The position numbers and the translations under genes are program-made. From Roseateles toxinivorans (GTDB taxonomy: Bacteria; Pseudomonadota; Gammaproteobacteria; Burkholderiales; Burkholderiaceae_C), in NCBI GenBank assembly GCA_945898095.1, contig CAMDHE010000010.1:1-64000 (forward strand): a DNA stretch of 64,000 bases, read 5' to 3'. Under the pieces are notes generated by a model, which saw only the letters and a list, made by a program, of their open reading frames with translations, was not told the origin of the DNA and ran no database searches. Position 1 is the stretch's first letter, and every line of letters starts with the position of its first letter. Of the stretch, positions 18,301 to 31,406 are shown piece after piece.

Positions 18301-18977
18301 CGATCTTGTTGCTATTGCCTTTGCTGGTGGCCGCCGTCGCAGATGCCACTTTGCTATTGTTCAGTTTCATCCGACATCTGAATGCAGGCCGCACGGTGTA
18401 TCCGAAGCGAGTCATCCGTCACTTCGCCGCCGCGCTCGGCGACAGGGATTTCAAAGCCTGGCAATTTCGATTTCAAGCCTTGCCTGCTGATCGTCTTGCC
18501 GGGACCAAGCGCGCTTCGGCCTGCCATTGCCTGCTCGACGATTGGCTTGATGTGCAGGTGGTTGCGCGGCGCACCGAACTTGTCTCCGGCTTGGTGATCG
18601 GTCCATTTTTCGTGTTGGCGCTATTGGTTGTGGCGCGCAGTTCATTGTTCGACAACTGGTCGCTGACCCCTGCGATCGCGATCTCAGCCTGCGTCTATCT
18701 GGGTTGGCTGATCCTGCTGGCTGCGCTGCTCAAACTGGCCGCAGAAAACACCAGGCGCCGCGCCTTGACCAGCATGAATGCCGATTTGCAGTGGTTGTGT
18801 GGCCAAAAGGATGCTGAGCTGGCTCAGTTGGTCGAACCGTTCAAACGTCTGATCGCTTCGGTCGAGGGCAATCAAACCGGCGCCTTTGCCGGCTTGTTTG
18901 ATCAGCCATTGCTGAAGGCATTGCTGGTTCCGCTTGGCGGGGCCGGAGGCACCCAATTGTTCGAGCGCTTGCTGTAA
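15369..18977 (+). CDS. Large polytopic membrane protein with periplasmic receptor-like region, unknown function
   Basis: 1202 residues. I chose ATG 15369, preceded by GGAGG at 6 nt, rather than a start 17 codons earlier. One membrane segment at about 9-25 is followed by some 650 mostly polar residues likely to face the periplasm (alternating alpha/beta-looking blocks such as HRRVVVIAERDSTYSQLLLS and DPIGAIGIFGNDVHDKLLVL, reminiscent of periplasmic-binding or receptor folds). Then come about nine hydrophobic segments between 686 and 1125 with a cytoplasmic loop near 860-935. The C-terminus (LLVPLGGAGGTQLFERLL) is glycine-rich. I recognise no catalytic motif. It stands alone on its strand, 135 nt before the phosphofructokinase gene. 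Confidence 0.85.
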   Translation: MADSKGNGFPWAGVAVLAAFVGSTQLVPHAFDQLRPPEKLRAQQAVNAELEVDARLWEDPFTALRRFEAERAERCEKTKKTEEIKSCSGGPQKLREPRQLRRLLDRNGDSDLSESLVVLAMVPGNPFVGAEETRRRLRYAILAGLQAKGYVPDNAERIGLLEFDTQGLKRDCRPVEELRADLSASPAAGAPVLEATKPAMDCPKVHFKTGEIAGLEKFTVPYEMLSKQDKFREVDVSGNAQRFEQVALLWIDEAALPESKLDSLARMLDAMFGPQVVSEQAPCIKKEKTVPRLAVIGPSSTDALRMVVNELRVASKAFADKADGLVRAQVDPPQTCGCLSPDLDSSSGKARCQMARIPQSARQGYRLLAGAEILNAGSTASDNMLDDLKRQKIEAFLNEQFNRMLGDKPPVTIDFKRTISTDDVLIKRLVAELQLRLPEGAHRRVVVIAERDSTYSQLLLSELKFRLRDFHNLTLDPYYFFRGIDGVTTLNSSRDEPDKGSANRNGKAETALEWPESRDQLDYLRRQAQSLKSSESQAGADPIGAIGIFGNDVHDKLLVLQALHDTFADKVFFTTDMDARFLHPRTQAFTRNLIVASSLPLEFYRPRAGDLDLQAGTPPFRNVYQTAAFLAARQAGCRSVECKALERKAELKALDNPSLYEVGRSGVVPLSGYALTQRPAQSAGSRALVAGLIVLLMLGGLLVWPSTPAIREVRSGFLNYPPPLISMTLPGVVLVALYSALGAYVLCSLIEFVHPQQVSFVQTLLLAALSGFGALLAVLTTLLLRRASSSKTAAGVDGLHAGLLLLVAMAWVWMAWPAASRPACQDCEPVTWLDGVSAWPSHLIHLFALMVILCAMDFAWFKTIGRRKEDTDWLFLPTLRPHSMSRSNFRNLWREWLDHISIANWKRRPGTSHRFLRLWLQYGSRGESGPRALRSAVMYGLTVLLIGSLFFALNDGQVPMVPVRGTEHRQLVQATLYAILLLLPLLVAAVADATLLLFSFIRHLNAGRTVYPKRVIRHFAAALGDRDFKAWQFRFQALPADRLAGTKRASACHCLLDDWLDVQVVARRTELVSGLVIGPFFVLALLVVARSSLFDNWSLTPAIAISACVYLGWLILLAALLKLAAENTRRRALTSMNADLQWLCGQKDAELAQLVEPFKRLIASVEGNQTGAFAGLFDQPLLKALLVPLGGAGGTQLFERLL

Positions 18978-19112
18978 GGCCAGTGAGTCAGGCCGCAGCC
19001 CAGACATTCATTCATCAGCGACTTGTCGCCAGACATGGCCGGATTGGGCCCGATGCACCAGAATGCAGGCAAGGTTTTTAGTCAATGGCGCAATGCTTGA
19101 AAGGATCAATTG

Positions 19113-20174
19113 ATGCATATCGGCATCCTCACTGGCGGCGGCGACTGCCCTGGATTGAACGCAGTGATTCGGGCGGTAACGCTGGCGCTGATCAATGAAT
19201 GCGGCGCTCGTGTCACCGGCATCGAGCGTGGTTTTCTCGGACTGGTCGAGCGTCAGGTCAGGCCGCTCGATGCCGTTGCGGTCAGCGGCATCCTGGCGCA
19301 GGGCGGCACGATTCTGGGTACCCACAACCGCTGTGATCCATTCCATTACTTTGGCGAAAACGGTGCCGATGTTTCGCTGCGCACCATTGCTTTCGCGCGT
19401 GAGTTGGGGCTTGACGCGCTAATCGTGATCGGTGGCGATGGCACGATGGCGATCGCCGACCGTCTGAGCCGCCTTGGCTTGCCGGTGGTTGGTGTACCCA
19501 AGACGATCGACAACGATTTGTTTCTGACCGACCGCACCTTCGGTTTTGACAGCGCGGTCGCCGTCGTGGCTGAGTCGCTGGATCGCCTGGAAACCACGGC
19601 GCGCAGCCATGGACGGGTGATGATCGCAGAAACGATGGGTCGCTACGCCGGCTGGATCGCGCTTGAAGCCGGCATCGCCGGCGGCGCCGATGTGATCCTG
19701 ATCCCCGAACTTCCTTATCGGGTCGAGGTGGTCGCCGCCTTGTGTCAGCAAAGGCAGAGTCAGCCTGGACATACCTTGATCTGCATCGCCGAGGGCGCGC
19801 ATCCGGTCGATACCGGGCAGGTGGTGGCGTGCCGATTGGCTGACAGCCCCGATCCGATCCGTCTCGGCGGCGTCGGTGCATTGCTGGCTCAGCAGTTGCA
19901 GCCTTTTTTGGAGAGCGAAGTCCGCACGACCCTGCTCGGGCATGTGCAGCGCGGCGGTTCTCCGACAGCGTTTGACCGCGTCCTTGCAACGCAGTTCGGC
20001 TGGGAGGCGGCGCAACTGGTCAAGCAGGGGCGTTTCGGCCGCATGGTGGCGCTGCAAGGTGCGTCCTGCACCAGCGTGCCGATCTCCGAGGTGGCGGGGC
20101 GCAATCGCCTGGTGCCGGCCGAGCATGATCTGCTGCAGGCTGCGCGCAGCCTGGGTGTGTCGCTGGGCAGTTGA
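19113..20174 (+). CDS. 6-phosphofructokinase, group III type
   Basis: 353 residues, ATG 19113 preceded by AAAGGA. Nucleotide/PPi loop GILTGGGDCPGLNAVIR, then VIGGDGTMAIADRL and the catalytic GVPKTIDND (Asp133). The residue matching E. coli position 104 is glycine (residue 110 here), as in ATP-dependent enzymes. The residue matching 124 is lysine (residue 130), as in PPi-dependent and group III enzymes. This G/K combination is known from ATP-using group III PFKs of actinobacteria. It phosphorylates fructose 6-phosphate in glycolysis. Its stop lies 6 nt from the convergent end of the riboside kinase-like gene. Confidence 0.92.
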   Translation: MHIGILTGGGDCPGLNAVIRAVTLALINECGARVTGIERGFLGLVERQVRPLDAVAVSGILAQGGTILGTHNRCDPFHYFGENGADVSLRTIAFARELGLDALIVIGGDGTMAIADRLSRLGLPVVGVPKTIDNDLFLTDRTFGFDSAVAVVAESLDRLETTARSHGRVMIAETMGRYAGWIALEAGIAGGADVILIPELPYRVEVVAALCQQRQSQPGHTLICIAEGAHPVDTGQVVACRLADSPDPIRLGGVGALLAQQLQPFLESEVRTTLLGHVQRGGSPTAFDRVLATQFGWEAAQLVKQGRFGRMVALQGASCTSVPISEVAGRNRLVPAEHDLLQAARSLGVSLGS

Positions 20175-20180
20175 ACAGGC

Positions 20181-20735
20181 TCAGTTGCTGCGGCGATGCA
20201 ATTCGCTTGCAGGCTGAATGACCTGCAGCGCAGCATTTACCCTGGATTGACCCAGGCCTGCAATCAGGTGCCAGGTCAGGTCAGCGCCGGCCAGCGCAGT
20301 GCGGATCGAGGCATCGACCGGGCCGCGTACATGTGGACCATCGCGCTGCAAGCCGTCGGGAATCCATGGCAGGTCAATGGCGGTCAGCAAGGTGACCGCA
20401 CAGCGCCGGTGGAATGCCAGGCCGGGCGCGAGCAATGAATCGTCCTGGAACAGCATATGGCTGTAGACGGCCGTCATCAAGGCGGTGGTGTCGCACAGCA
20501 CCAGATCGTGGCAAAGCGCTGCCGCGTCGATCTGCTCGGTCTGGGTGCGGGCAATGTCGGCTTGTTCATGGGCTTGTGGCGTACGGCCTGCCGCCTTGCA
20601 CCAGTCGCGCAGGAATTCGGGCACTACGGTGCAGCGCAAACCAGTGGCCTTGGTGAGTTCCCGATTCAGACTTTGAGCCAGATCGGTCTTGCCGGTGCTT
20701 TCGGCGCCGACGATGGCGATCAAGATCCCGGCCAT
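20181..20735 (-). CDS. NadR-type nicotinamide riboside kinase-like ATPase
   Basis: 184 residues from ATG 20735 (a TTG one codon earlier is also open). Walker A is GAESTGKT at residues 9-16, followed by VVPEFLRDWCKAAGR and LVLCDTTALMTAVYSHMLF, the pattern of the NadR C-terminal kinase (AAA_28) domain. There is no adenylyltransferase or repressor domain. It starts 6 nt after the stop of pnuC. The pair suggests salvage: PnuC imports nicotinamide riboside and this kinase traps it as NMN. Activity is inferred from family and context. Confidence 0.86.
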   Translation of the reverse strand: MAGILIAIVGAESTGKTDLAQSLNRELTKATGLRCTVVPEFLRDWCKAAGRTPQAHEQADIARTQTEQIDAAALCHDLVLCDTTALMTAVYSHMLFQDDSLLAPGLAFHRRCAVTLLTAIDLPWIPDGLQRDGPHVRGPVDASIRTALAGADLTWHLIAGLGQSRVNAALQVIQPASELHRRSN

Positions 20736-20741
20736 CAATGC

Positions 20742-21377
20742 TCAGGCCGTCGCAGCCTGTGGCTGACGTTGCCAAGCGCGCCAACCCGCTACCGACATCG
20801 GGATGAATACTGCGTACAGCAGCACGGTCAGCCAGTAACCCTTGAAGGCAAACAGGCTTACGCTGACGACGTTGACCACAATCCAGACAGCCCAGTTTTC
20901 CTGGTATTTTCGTCCGAGCAACCATTGACCCAACAGGCTGGCAACGGTTGGAAACGCATCCCAAAAAGGCAGGTTGGAGTCGGTATATTGCTTCAGGAAC
21001 AGTCCCAATATCGGCCAGGCCAGCAGGGTTACGGTCACGGCGATGATCAATCCGCGAAGGCTAAGTCGGCGCACCTGGAGCGCTCGACCGTCTTCGCTGC
21101 GCCCGCGCAGCCATTGCCACCAACCCCATAAAGCCAGACTGGCAAACAGCAACTGCAGCGAGGCCTCGCCATACAGCTTGCCATCCCAGAACAGCCAGAA
21201 ATAAAGCAGCGAGCTGAGCAAGGCCAAGGGCCAAGCCAACACCTGCACGCGCATATTGCACACGACCATCCAGACCGACAGCGAGACTGCAATCAGCTCG
21301 GTCCAGGTGACGATGCCGCCCGCCAGCGCGAAGGCTGGCTGCAGCAGCAGCGATTGATCCAGCCAGGTCAACGTCAT
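20742..21377 (-). CDS. pnuC: PnuC-family nicotinamide riboside transporter
   Basis: 211 residues with seven or so hydrophobic segments. The signature region WTELIAVSLSVWMVVCNMR and the later LLGRKYQENWAVWIVVNVVS with YQENW-xx-WIVVN is typical of PnuC facilitators (tryptophan and asparagine contacts with the riboside). It lies in the inner membrane and exchanges unphosphorylated vitamin by facilitated diffusion, which needs a kinase to trap it; the gene for such a kinase follows directly. It begins 20 nt after the ftsB stop, so it probably belongs to the eno-ftsB transcript. Confidence 0.9.
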   Translation of the reverse strand: MTLTWLDQSLLLQPAFALAGGIVTWTELIAVSLSVWMVVCNMRVQVLAWPLALLSSLLYFWLFWDGKLYGEASLQLLFASLALWGWWQWLRGRSEDGRALQVRRLSLRGLIIAVTVTLLAWPILGLFLKQYTDSNLPFWDAFPTVASLLGQWLLGRKYQENWAVWIVVNVVSVSLFAFKGYWLTVLLYAVFIPMSVAGWRAWQRQPQAATA

Positions 21378-21396
21378 GAGCGTCCGGCAGCTTGCC

Positions 21397-21666
21397 TCAG
21401 TGGCGTACCTGCACGTAGATCTCGTCCGGCTTGATCATGCCGAGCTCGAGGCGTGCTTTCTCCTCGACCATCTCCAGCCCCTCGCGCAGATCGATCAACT
21501 CGGCTTCGAGTTGAGCGTTGCGTGCGCGAGCCTGTTCGTTGGCGGCCTGGACCTGAGCCAGTTCCGTGCTCAACTGCCCGCCGCGCGGCAAGCTTCCCTT
21601 GCCCAGCCAGAGCTGGGCCTGAATCATCAGCAGGAATGCAGCCAGGATCAGGGCAATGACTTTCAC
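21397..21666 (-). CDS. ftsB: Cell division protein FtsB
   Basis: 89 residues: short cytoplasmic N-terminus, one membrane helix (VIALILAAFLLMIQAQLWLG), then a coiled coil (about 35-70) and the family end LEMVEEKARLELGMIKPDEIYVQ in part. It forms the FtsQBL complex at the septum. The location just downstream of eno is the usual one in proteobacteria. Confidence 0.95.
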   Translation of the reverse strand: MKVIALILAAFLLMIQAQLWLGKGSLPRGGQLSTELAQVQAANEQARARNAQLEAELIDLREGLEMVEEKARLELGMIKPDEIYVQVRH

Positions 21667-21691
21667 GAGCCGACCTCAGTGAAGTTGGAAC

Positions 21692-23008
<1,317 letters not shown>

Positions 23009-23098
23009 TCATCGGACTTGCAGACCTTTGCGCAGCAAGCGCCTGAGGATGCAGCCTGAGATGGAACTCAGCAGGAAAAATAGTTTTGCAAAAAGGGA

Positions 23099-25620
<2,522 letters not shown>

Positions 25621-25667
25621 TCAGGAGCGCTGAGGTGATAAAACGTGAGTATAACGAGGGAGCTTGC

Positions 25668-26495
25668 TCATCGAGCCGGCTCGGCCTGCATCGATTCAAA
25701 CATTTGCAGCACCAGCGCCGCGGTGGCGTCGGGGCGTTCGAACGGAAACAGATGCGAGCCCTCAAACCAGACAAAATTCTTCTTCGCCAATGCTTTCGAT
25801 CCGATCACGCCAGCCATGCGCAGCTCCTTCGACCTTGTGCCCGCGATGAAGCCGACCTTGCAGCGCACCGGGTGCCGGCGCAGCATGCTGGCCAGATGAT
25901 GGGGCAAGGTGTTGTAGATCCGGGTTTCGACTTCACGCCGGAAGGTCAGCTGAGTCTTGCCGCCGAGCTCTTCAAAACCGCTGTCGACATAGTCCTGGAG
26001 CACGCGGGGATCCCAGCGGGCGAACTTGCGCTTGGACGCGAAATGCGCCAGTACGGCTGGACGGTCCGGCCAGTCAGGGCGGCGCCGGCTCGATATGCGA
26101 CCGGGCGAGATACGCGTTATCAAGCGCATGGCCTTGGCCATCTGCAGGCTGTGCGCACGCCAACCGGTGACTACCGGAGAGTCGATGAGTAACAGACCTT
26201 GCACCAGATCCGGCCGGCGGCTGGCTACCAGCAGGCTCAGCAAGCCGCCGAGCGAATGGCCAGCCAGCAACACCGGGCCTGCGACAGGCATTGCGGGCCT
26301 GACCTCGCGTTCGATGAAATGAATCAACTGGTCGCGCAGGTGCGGCCAGTTGCTGGTCACCGGGTAAGCTGGATCATGGCCGAAGCAGGGAAGGGCAAAC
26401 ACCTGCCAGCCCGCTTTGCGCCAGGCTTCGAACAATACCCGGTAGCAGCCTGCGGGAAAACCGTTGGCATGCGAAAAAACGATGGTTCCGCTCAT
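25668..26495 (-). CDS. Alpha/beta-hydrolase family protein
   Basis: 275 residues from ATG 26495, which overlaps the mutS stop as ATGA; the frame is open further back inside mutS, but that part is a shadow. Fold marks are the oxyanion block [17 protein letters not shown], the nucleophile elbow [13 protein letters not shown], and a late histidine in [12 protein letters not shown]. These soluble serine hydrolases act on esters or acyl-thioesters; the substrate is unknown. Co-translated with mutS. Confidence 0.9.
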   Translation of the reverse strand: MSGTIVFSHANGFPAGCYRVLFEAWRKAGWQVFALPCFGHDPAYPVTSNWPHLRDQLIHFIEREVRPAMPVAGPVLLAGHSLGGLLSLLVASRRPDLVQGLLLIDSPVVTGWRAHSLQMAKAMRLITRISPGRISSRRRPDWPDRPAVLAHFASKRKFARWDPRVLQDYVDSGFEELGGKTQLTFRREVETRIYNTLPHHLASMLRRHPVRCKVGFIAGTRSKELRMAGVIGSKALAKKNFVWFEGSHLFPFERPDATAALVLQMFESMQAEPAR

Positions 26496-29092
26496 CGCAG
26501 ACTCTTCAATCGATAGACCAGTTCGAGTGCCTCTTTGGGGCTGAGAACATCCGGGTCGACGGCGTCGAAGGCCTCGAGCAACGGGCTGACAGGCTCGGGG
26601 ACGAAGGTCGACGGAGGTGGGGCGAACAAGTCGATCTGCGCTTGCTGCTCGCTCGCCCTGGCTTCCAGCGCTTCGAGGGTGGCGCGCGCCTGACGCACCA
26701 GACTGGCCGGCATGCCCGCGAGGCGGGCCACCTGCACGCCGTAGCTTCGGCTCGCCGGACCGGGCTGGATTTCGTGCAGGAAGACGATGTTGTCGCCGCT
26801 CTCGACTGCGCCGACATGACAATTGACTGCCAGCGCATGACGGGCCGGGAATTCGGTCAATTCGAAATAATGGGTGGCGAATAGCGTGAATGCCCGGGTC
26901 TTGTCATGCAAATGGCTGGCGACCGCACCGGCCAGCGCCAGCCCGTCAAAGGTCGAGGTGCCGCGCCCGATTTCGTCCATCAACACCAGTGATTGCTCGG
27001 TCGCGCTGTGAAGGATCGCAGCGCCTTCGGTCATCTCGAGCATGAAGGTCGACTGGGCGTTGGCCAGATCGTCGGCGGCGCCGATGCGGGTGTGGATTGC
27101 GTCCATCGGACCGAGCCGGCAGGCTGTTGCCGGCACGAAGGAGCCGATCGCGGCGAGCAGGCTGATCAGCGCCACCTGGCGCATGAAAGTGCTCTTGCCG
27201 CCCATATTCGGGCCGGTAATCACTGCGAAACGGGTCCGTGCATCAAAGCGGCAATCATTGGCCATGAACTCGCCGCCTCCGAGCTCGCGCAAGCGCGCTT
27301 CAACGACCGGGTGGCGTCCAGCGGTAATCGAAATGCAGGGATGGTTGACGAATTCGGGTCTGCACCAGCCGAGCGTGGCCGCGCGCTCGGCCAGCGCAGC
27401 CAGCGCATCCAGACTCGCCAATGCCCGCCCGAGCAGCGTCAATGGCTGCAATTCTTCGATCAATTCGTCGAGCACCAGTTCGAATAACAGCTTCTCGCGA
27501 GCCAGGCCGCGCTCCTGCGCCGACAAGGCCTTGTCTTCGAAGGTCTTCAATTCGGGCGTGATGTAGCGCTCGGCGTTCTTCAAGGTCTGGCGCCGCTGGT
27601 AGTCGGGGGGCACGCGGTCGATGCCGCTGCTGGTCACCTCGATGTAAAAGCCGTGCACCCGGTTGAACTGCACGCGCAAATTGGCAATGCCGGTGCGGGA
27701 TCGTTCACGCGTTTCCAACTCGAGCAGGAAGGCGTCACAGTTGTCCTGGATTGCGCGCAATTCGTCCAGTTCACTGTCAAAGCCGGTGGCGATCACCCCG
27801 CCATCGCGCACCAGCACCGCAGGCAATTCGGCAATTGAGCGGCGCAGCAACTCTTCAATATGCGGCGATGCGCGCAGCCCAGCAGCCAGGCTGTCGAGCA
27901 AGCCGCTGCCTTCGGGTAGGGCCTGCTGTACTACTGGCAAGGCTTGCAAGGTAGCGCGAAGAGCGGACAGTTCGCGCGGGCGGACTTGACGCAAGGCGAT
28001 GCGGGCGGCGATTCGTTCGACATCGGCAATGCCTCGCAAAGCTTCGCGTAACAGTTGGTGGAACGGTTCTGGACCGCTTTGCAGCAAGGCAGCCAGCGCT
28101 TCGTGACGCGCCTTCGCCTCATCGCGCGCACGCTGGGGATGCAACAGCCAATGCCGCAAAGCCCGGCTGCCCATGCCGGTGCGGCAAGTGTCGAGCAAGG
28201 ACAGCAGCGTTGGCGAGGTTTCTCCTCGCAGCGTCAAGGTCAGTTCGAGATTGCGCTGTGTCGACGGAGGAAGATCGAGCAGGTCGGCATTGCGTTGTAC
28301 TTGCAAGCTCTTCACATGGGCCAGGGCGCGGCCCTGCGTGTGCTCGGCATAGCTGAGCAATGCCGCTGCTGCGGCATGCGCCAGGTTGAGTGTCTGAGCG
28401 TTGAAGCCCTGCAGATTGGCGACGCCAAGCTGTTCGCAAAGCTTGCGTGCACCGAGTTTGGCGTCGAATTGCCAGCTCGGTCGGTTTGTCAAGGGCAAGC
28501 GCGCTGCCAGCAATACGGCCGGTTGACGTTCGCGGTCGACCAGCAATTCGGCCGGACTCAATCTTCCCAGCCAGGAAGGCAGGTCGCGTTCGCTGCATTC
28601 GGTCAAGCCGATCAGGCCTTGCGTCATCGACAACCAGGCCAGGCCGAAGGTCTTGCCCTGCTGGGTCACTGACAGCAACACGGCATCCTGTTTGTCGGCA
28701 AGCAACTCACTGTCGGTGACGGTGCCGGGCGTGACTACGCGCACGACCTTGCGTTCAACCGGCCCCTTGGCCGTGGCGACATCGCCGACTTGCTCGGCAA
28801 TTGCCACCGCCTCCCCGAGCCGGATCAACTTGGCGAGGTAGGACTCGAGCGCGTTGACCGGGATACCGGCCATGACCACGGGTGCTCCGGCACTCTGGCC
28901 GCGCGTCGTCAGCGTGATATCGAGCAGTTGGTTGGCTTTGCGGGCGTCGTCAAAAAAGACCTCGTAGAAGTCGCCCATGCGAAAGAAGACGATCGATTCG
29001 GGATGTTCAGCCTTGATACGCAGGTATTGCTGCATTACCGGCGTGTGGGTTTCTGCAATTGCGTCGTCTAGCTTGTTGTTTTTTGGATCCAT
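26492..29092 (-). CDS. mutS: DNA mismatch repair protein MutS
   Basis: 866 residues from ATG 29092 ([20 protein letters not shown]). E. coli MutS has 853 and places HTPMMQQYL close to the N-terminus, so this start fits. The frame is open for another 85 codons, including an ATG at 29140, but no homology is apparent there. Mismatch-reading FYEVFFDD (Phe-x-Glu in the first domain as MGDFYEVFF), Walker [31 protein letters not shown] and [12 protein letters not shown] are intact. It starts mismatch repair with MutL. Confidence 0.96.
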   Translation of the reverse strand: MDPKNNKLDDAIAETHTPVMQQYLRIKAEHPESIVFFRMGDFYEVFFDDARKANQLLDITLTTRGQSAGAPVVMAGIPVNALESYLAKLIRLGEAVAIAEQVGDVATAKGPVERKVVRVVTPGTVTDSELLADKQDAVLLSVTQQGKTFGLAWLSMTQGLIGLTECSERDLPSWLGRLSPAELLVDRERQPAVLLAARLPLTNRPSWQFDAKLGARKLCEQLGVANLQGFNAQTLNLAHAAAAALLSYAEHTQGRALAHVKSLQVQRNADLLDLPPSTQRNLELTLTLRGETSPTLLSLLDTCRTGMGSRALRHWLLHPQRARDEAKARHEALAALLQSGPEPFHQLLREALRGIADVERIAARIALRQVRPRELSALRATLQALPVVQQALPEGSGLLDSLAAGLRASPHIEELLRRSIAELPAVLVRDGGVIATGFDSELDELRAIQDNCDAFLLELETRERSRTGIANLRVQFNRVHGFYIEVTSSGIDRVPPDYQRRQTLKNAERYITPELKTFEDKALSAQERGLAREKLLFELVLDELIEELQPLTLLGRALASLDALAALAERAATLGWCRPEFVNHPCISITAGRHPVVEARLRELGGGEFMANDCRFDARTRFAVITGPNMGGKSTFMRQVALISLLAAIGSFVPATACRLGPMDAIHTRIGAADDLANAQSTFMLEMTEGAAILHSATEQSLVLMDEIGRGTSTFDGLALAGAVASHLHDKTRAFTLFATHYFELTEFPARHALAVNCHVGAVESGDNIVFLHEIQPGPASRSYGVQVARLAGMPASLVRQARATLEALEARASEQQAQIDLFAPPPSTFVPEPVSPLLEAFDAVDPDVLSPKEALELVYRLKSLR

Positions 29093-29537
29093 CAATTGCT
29101 TAAGGAAAAGTAGCGGCAGGTCTTCGTCGATGGTCGACATCTTCCAGTCACACCGTGGAATGATGGCTGACTGCTCGACCGAATTGTCCACTACCGTGAC
29201 TTGTATCAACCCACCAATTTCGATTCGTCCCTTGTGTAGCCTTGCCAATGCGGCTTGACTGCAAGGCCATTGAGCGCTTTTAGGAGTCCAGACATGGCAA
29301 TGCCGCCAGCTATCGGCGTCAAACGCCAGCTCTTCAGCTTCAGGCATTGGGGTTTGTCAATCATCTGGATGAGTGGAATTGATTCCCGGTTGGGGGACAG
29401 TTTTTTTTGCTGTCGTCGCTAGCATGGGGCGCTGGAATCTTGCTGCAAAGCATTCCAAGCTGCCAACAGTGATTGGCAGCGAAACCGACTGGCGGGTATT
29501 CAAAACGTCCTTTTCAATAATCCAGGAGCATGACTCG
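29093..29537. other. 445-nt divergent intergenic region (mutS / lipase-like gene)
   Basis: The mutS-proximal 255 nt stay open in the mutS frame but look non-coding. The other side holds a short hairpin (29459-29480) and an eight-T run at about 29402-29409. No promoter boxes could be assigned with confidence. Confidence 0.45.
29459..29480. promoter_or_regulatory. Perfect 8-bp inverted repeat upstream of the lipase-like gene
   Basis: GCTGCCAA at 29459-29466 is mirrored by TTGGCAGC at 29473-29480 across CAGTGA, about 58 nt before the start codon of the lipoprotein gene. It could be an operator or a leader hairpin. There is no T-run after it, so it is not a terminator. Confidence 0.35.
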
Positions 29538-31376
29538 ATGAGACAGACCAGATTTCCATTCGCGGCAGTCACTGCGGCCGCTTTGCTCGCCGCCTGCGGT
29601 GGCAGTTCGACCAATCCAAGCATCAGCGGTTTGGCTGCGACTGGTGCGGCGCTGGCCAATGCCAGCGTAACGGCCAAATGTTCGTCCGGTCCGACGGTCA
29701 CGGGCATGACTTTTCCAGATGGCAGTTTTTCACTTCAACTCAGCGGTTCGCAGACCATGCCTTGCCTGGTTCAGGTCAGCAACGGCGCTGTGACCCTGCA
29801 TGGCTTTGCCGTCGATGCCGGGCATATCAACGTCACACCACTGACCGATTGGGTGATCGCCAAGGCCATGGGGCTCGACGATGCAGTTGCCTTCGCCAGC
29901 TTCGATGCGGGCAAAGGCGCCGCCATCAAGGCCGGGTTGGATCAGGCCAAGAGCTATGTCAAGACTGAATTGACCGCGCTGACCGGTGGCGCCTTGTCGG
30001 GCGATCCACTCACCGGCTTGTTCAAGATCGGTGACGCCGACGACAAGTTGCTTGACGGCTTGACTGCCGCACTGACAGGTGCCGGAAAGACATTCGACGA
30101 CTTGCGCCTGGGCGCTGTCCTGGGGCTGCCGCTGAGGGCTGCGATGGATCGCGGCACGCTGGTTGATCCGGCCGCGCTCCTGACCACGATGACCGCCGCC
30201 CAGATCGACGGCGCGACATTGGCAAGCGGGCTGCAGGCGATTTCCGGCAAGGCCAAGTGCGATGTCAAGCTGTTGGCTTTGAACTACAACACCGTTGGCG
30301 TGAAGGGCGAAAAGACCAACTCATCTGGCGTGTTGCTGCTGCCCACCGGAACCTGCAACTCAGCAGCCGGCCTGGTGGCTTATTCCAAGGGCACCGATGT
30401 GCAAAAAAACCGTACGCTGGCCAATCCGGCCGACTCGGAAACTTTCCTGCTGGCGGCGGTCTATGCCGCGCAGGGTTATGCCGTGGTGGCGACCGACTAC
30501 CTCGGATTCGCCAAATCTGCCTACGCCTATCACCCCTATCTGCATGCTGAGTCCGAAGCCAGTTCGGTGATCGATTCGATCCGGGCTGCAAGGATTGCCG
30601 CAAAGTCGAACGGCGCCGCTCTGTCAGGCAAGGTGATGGTGACAGGCTACTCGCAAGGCGGACATTCTTCTATGGCCGCTCACCGCGCGATTGAACGCGA
30701 CAACGTACGCGAGATCAACCTGGTTGCTGGCGCCCATCTGGCGGGTCCTTACAACCTGTCCGGATCATTGAAACTTCCCACCGCAATCGCTGGTTATCAA
30801 TTCTTTGTGCCTTATCTGGTCACGGCCTGGCAAAAGGCCTACGGCAACATCTACAGCAATCCTTCGCTGGCCTTCAAGCAGCCTTACGACAGCTACATCG
30901 ATACCTTGCTGCCAAGTAATACGCTGAACTACACCACGCTCGTCACCAGCGGCAAGCTGCCAGGTGCGGCAGGCGAAACGCCGAACCAGGCTAGGGATGC
31001 GCTCTTCCAAGCGGCTTTCCTGTCTGAGGCCCAGACCAACGTGAACAGCGCCTTGTTCCTCGCCGCGAAGAAAAACGATCTGCTGGGTTGGAGTCCGAAG
31101 TCCAGATTGTTGCTCTGCGGCGGTGCCGGCGATCCGACAGTTCCTCCTGCTGTCCATCAAGCAGTCATGAAAGCTGATTTTGACAGCCGCAACCTGGCTA
31201 ATGTGAGCAGCGTTGATGTCGATGCCTATGTGCAGGCTGTTTACGGGATTGGCGGCAAAGCGCCGGCTGATCCGGCTTCAGCGGCTTTCGCAAGCTACTA
31301 CGGCAACTATCACGGCAGCTACGAGCCCCCGTTCTGCCATGCGCAGGCCAAGGCAGTTTTTGATCTCGTGAAGTAG
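29538..31376 (+). CDS. Secretory-lipase-like alpha/beta-hydrolase lipoprotein
   Basis: 612 residues from ATG 29538, with AGGAG 9 nt upstream. The signal peptide ends in the lipobox LLAAC (Cys20), so the protein is probably anchored in the outer membrane. An N-terminal region of about 240 residues (SGLAATGAALANASVTAKCS, a carboxypeptidase-regulatory-like or beta-sandwich start) precedes the hydrolase. The hydrolase has YAVVATDYLGFAKSAY, the nucleophile motif VTGYSQGGHSS, a late Asp in GAGDPTVPP and His in GNYHGSYEPP. It resembles the LIP secretory lipase family. The substrate is unknown. Convergent with the GspE-type ATPase gene. Confidence 0.82.
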   Translation: MRQTRFPFAAVTAAALLAACGGSSTNPSISGLAATGAALANASVTAKCSSGPTVTGMTFPDGSFSLQLSGSQTMPCLVQVSNGAVTLHGFAVDAGHINVTPLTDWVIAKAMGLDDAVAFASFDAGKGAAIKAGLDQAKSYVKTELTALTGGALSGDPLTGLFKIGDADDKLLDGLTAALTGAGKTFDDLRLGAVLGLPLRAAMDRGTLVDPAALLTTMTAAQIDGATLASGLQAISGKAKCDVKLLALNYNTVGVKGEKTNSSGVLLLPTGTCNSAAGLVAYSKGTDVQKNRTLANPADSETFLLAAVYAAQGYAVVATDYLGFAKSAYAYHPYLHAESEASSVIDSIRAARIAAKSNGAALSGKVMVTGYSQGGHSSMAAHRAIERDNVREINLVAGAHLAGPYNLSGSLKLPTAIAGYQFFVPYLVTAWQKAYGNIYSNPSLAFKQPYDSYIDTLLPSNTLNYTTLVTSGKLPGAAGETPNQARDALFQAAFLSEAQTNVNSALFLAAKKNDLLGWSPKSRLLLCGGAGDPTVPPAVHQAVMKADFDSRNLANVSSVDVDAYVQAVYGIGGKAPADPASAAFASYYGNYHGSYEPPFCHAQAKAVFDLVK

Positions 31377-31406
31377 CCGACTTCTGGCCAGCAGGCGAGG
31401 CCACTG

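Noticed and set aside
29093-29347. 85-codon N-terminal extension of mutS in frame
   Set aside because: The product from 29092 already matches MutS in length and places HTPVMQQYL correctly; no homology or Shine-Dalgarno supports the longer form.
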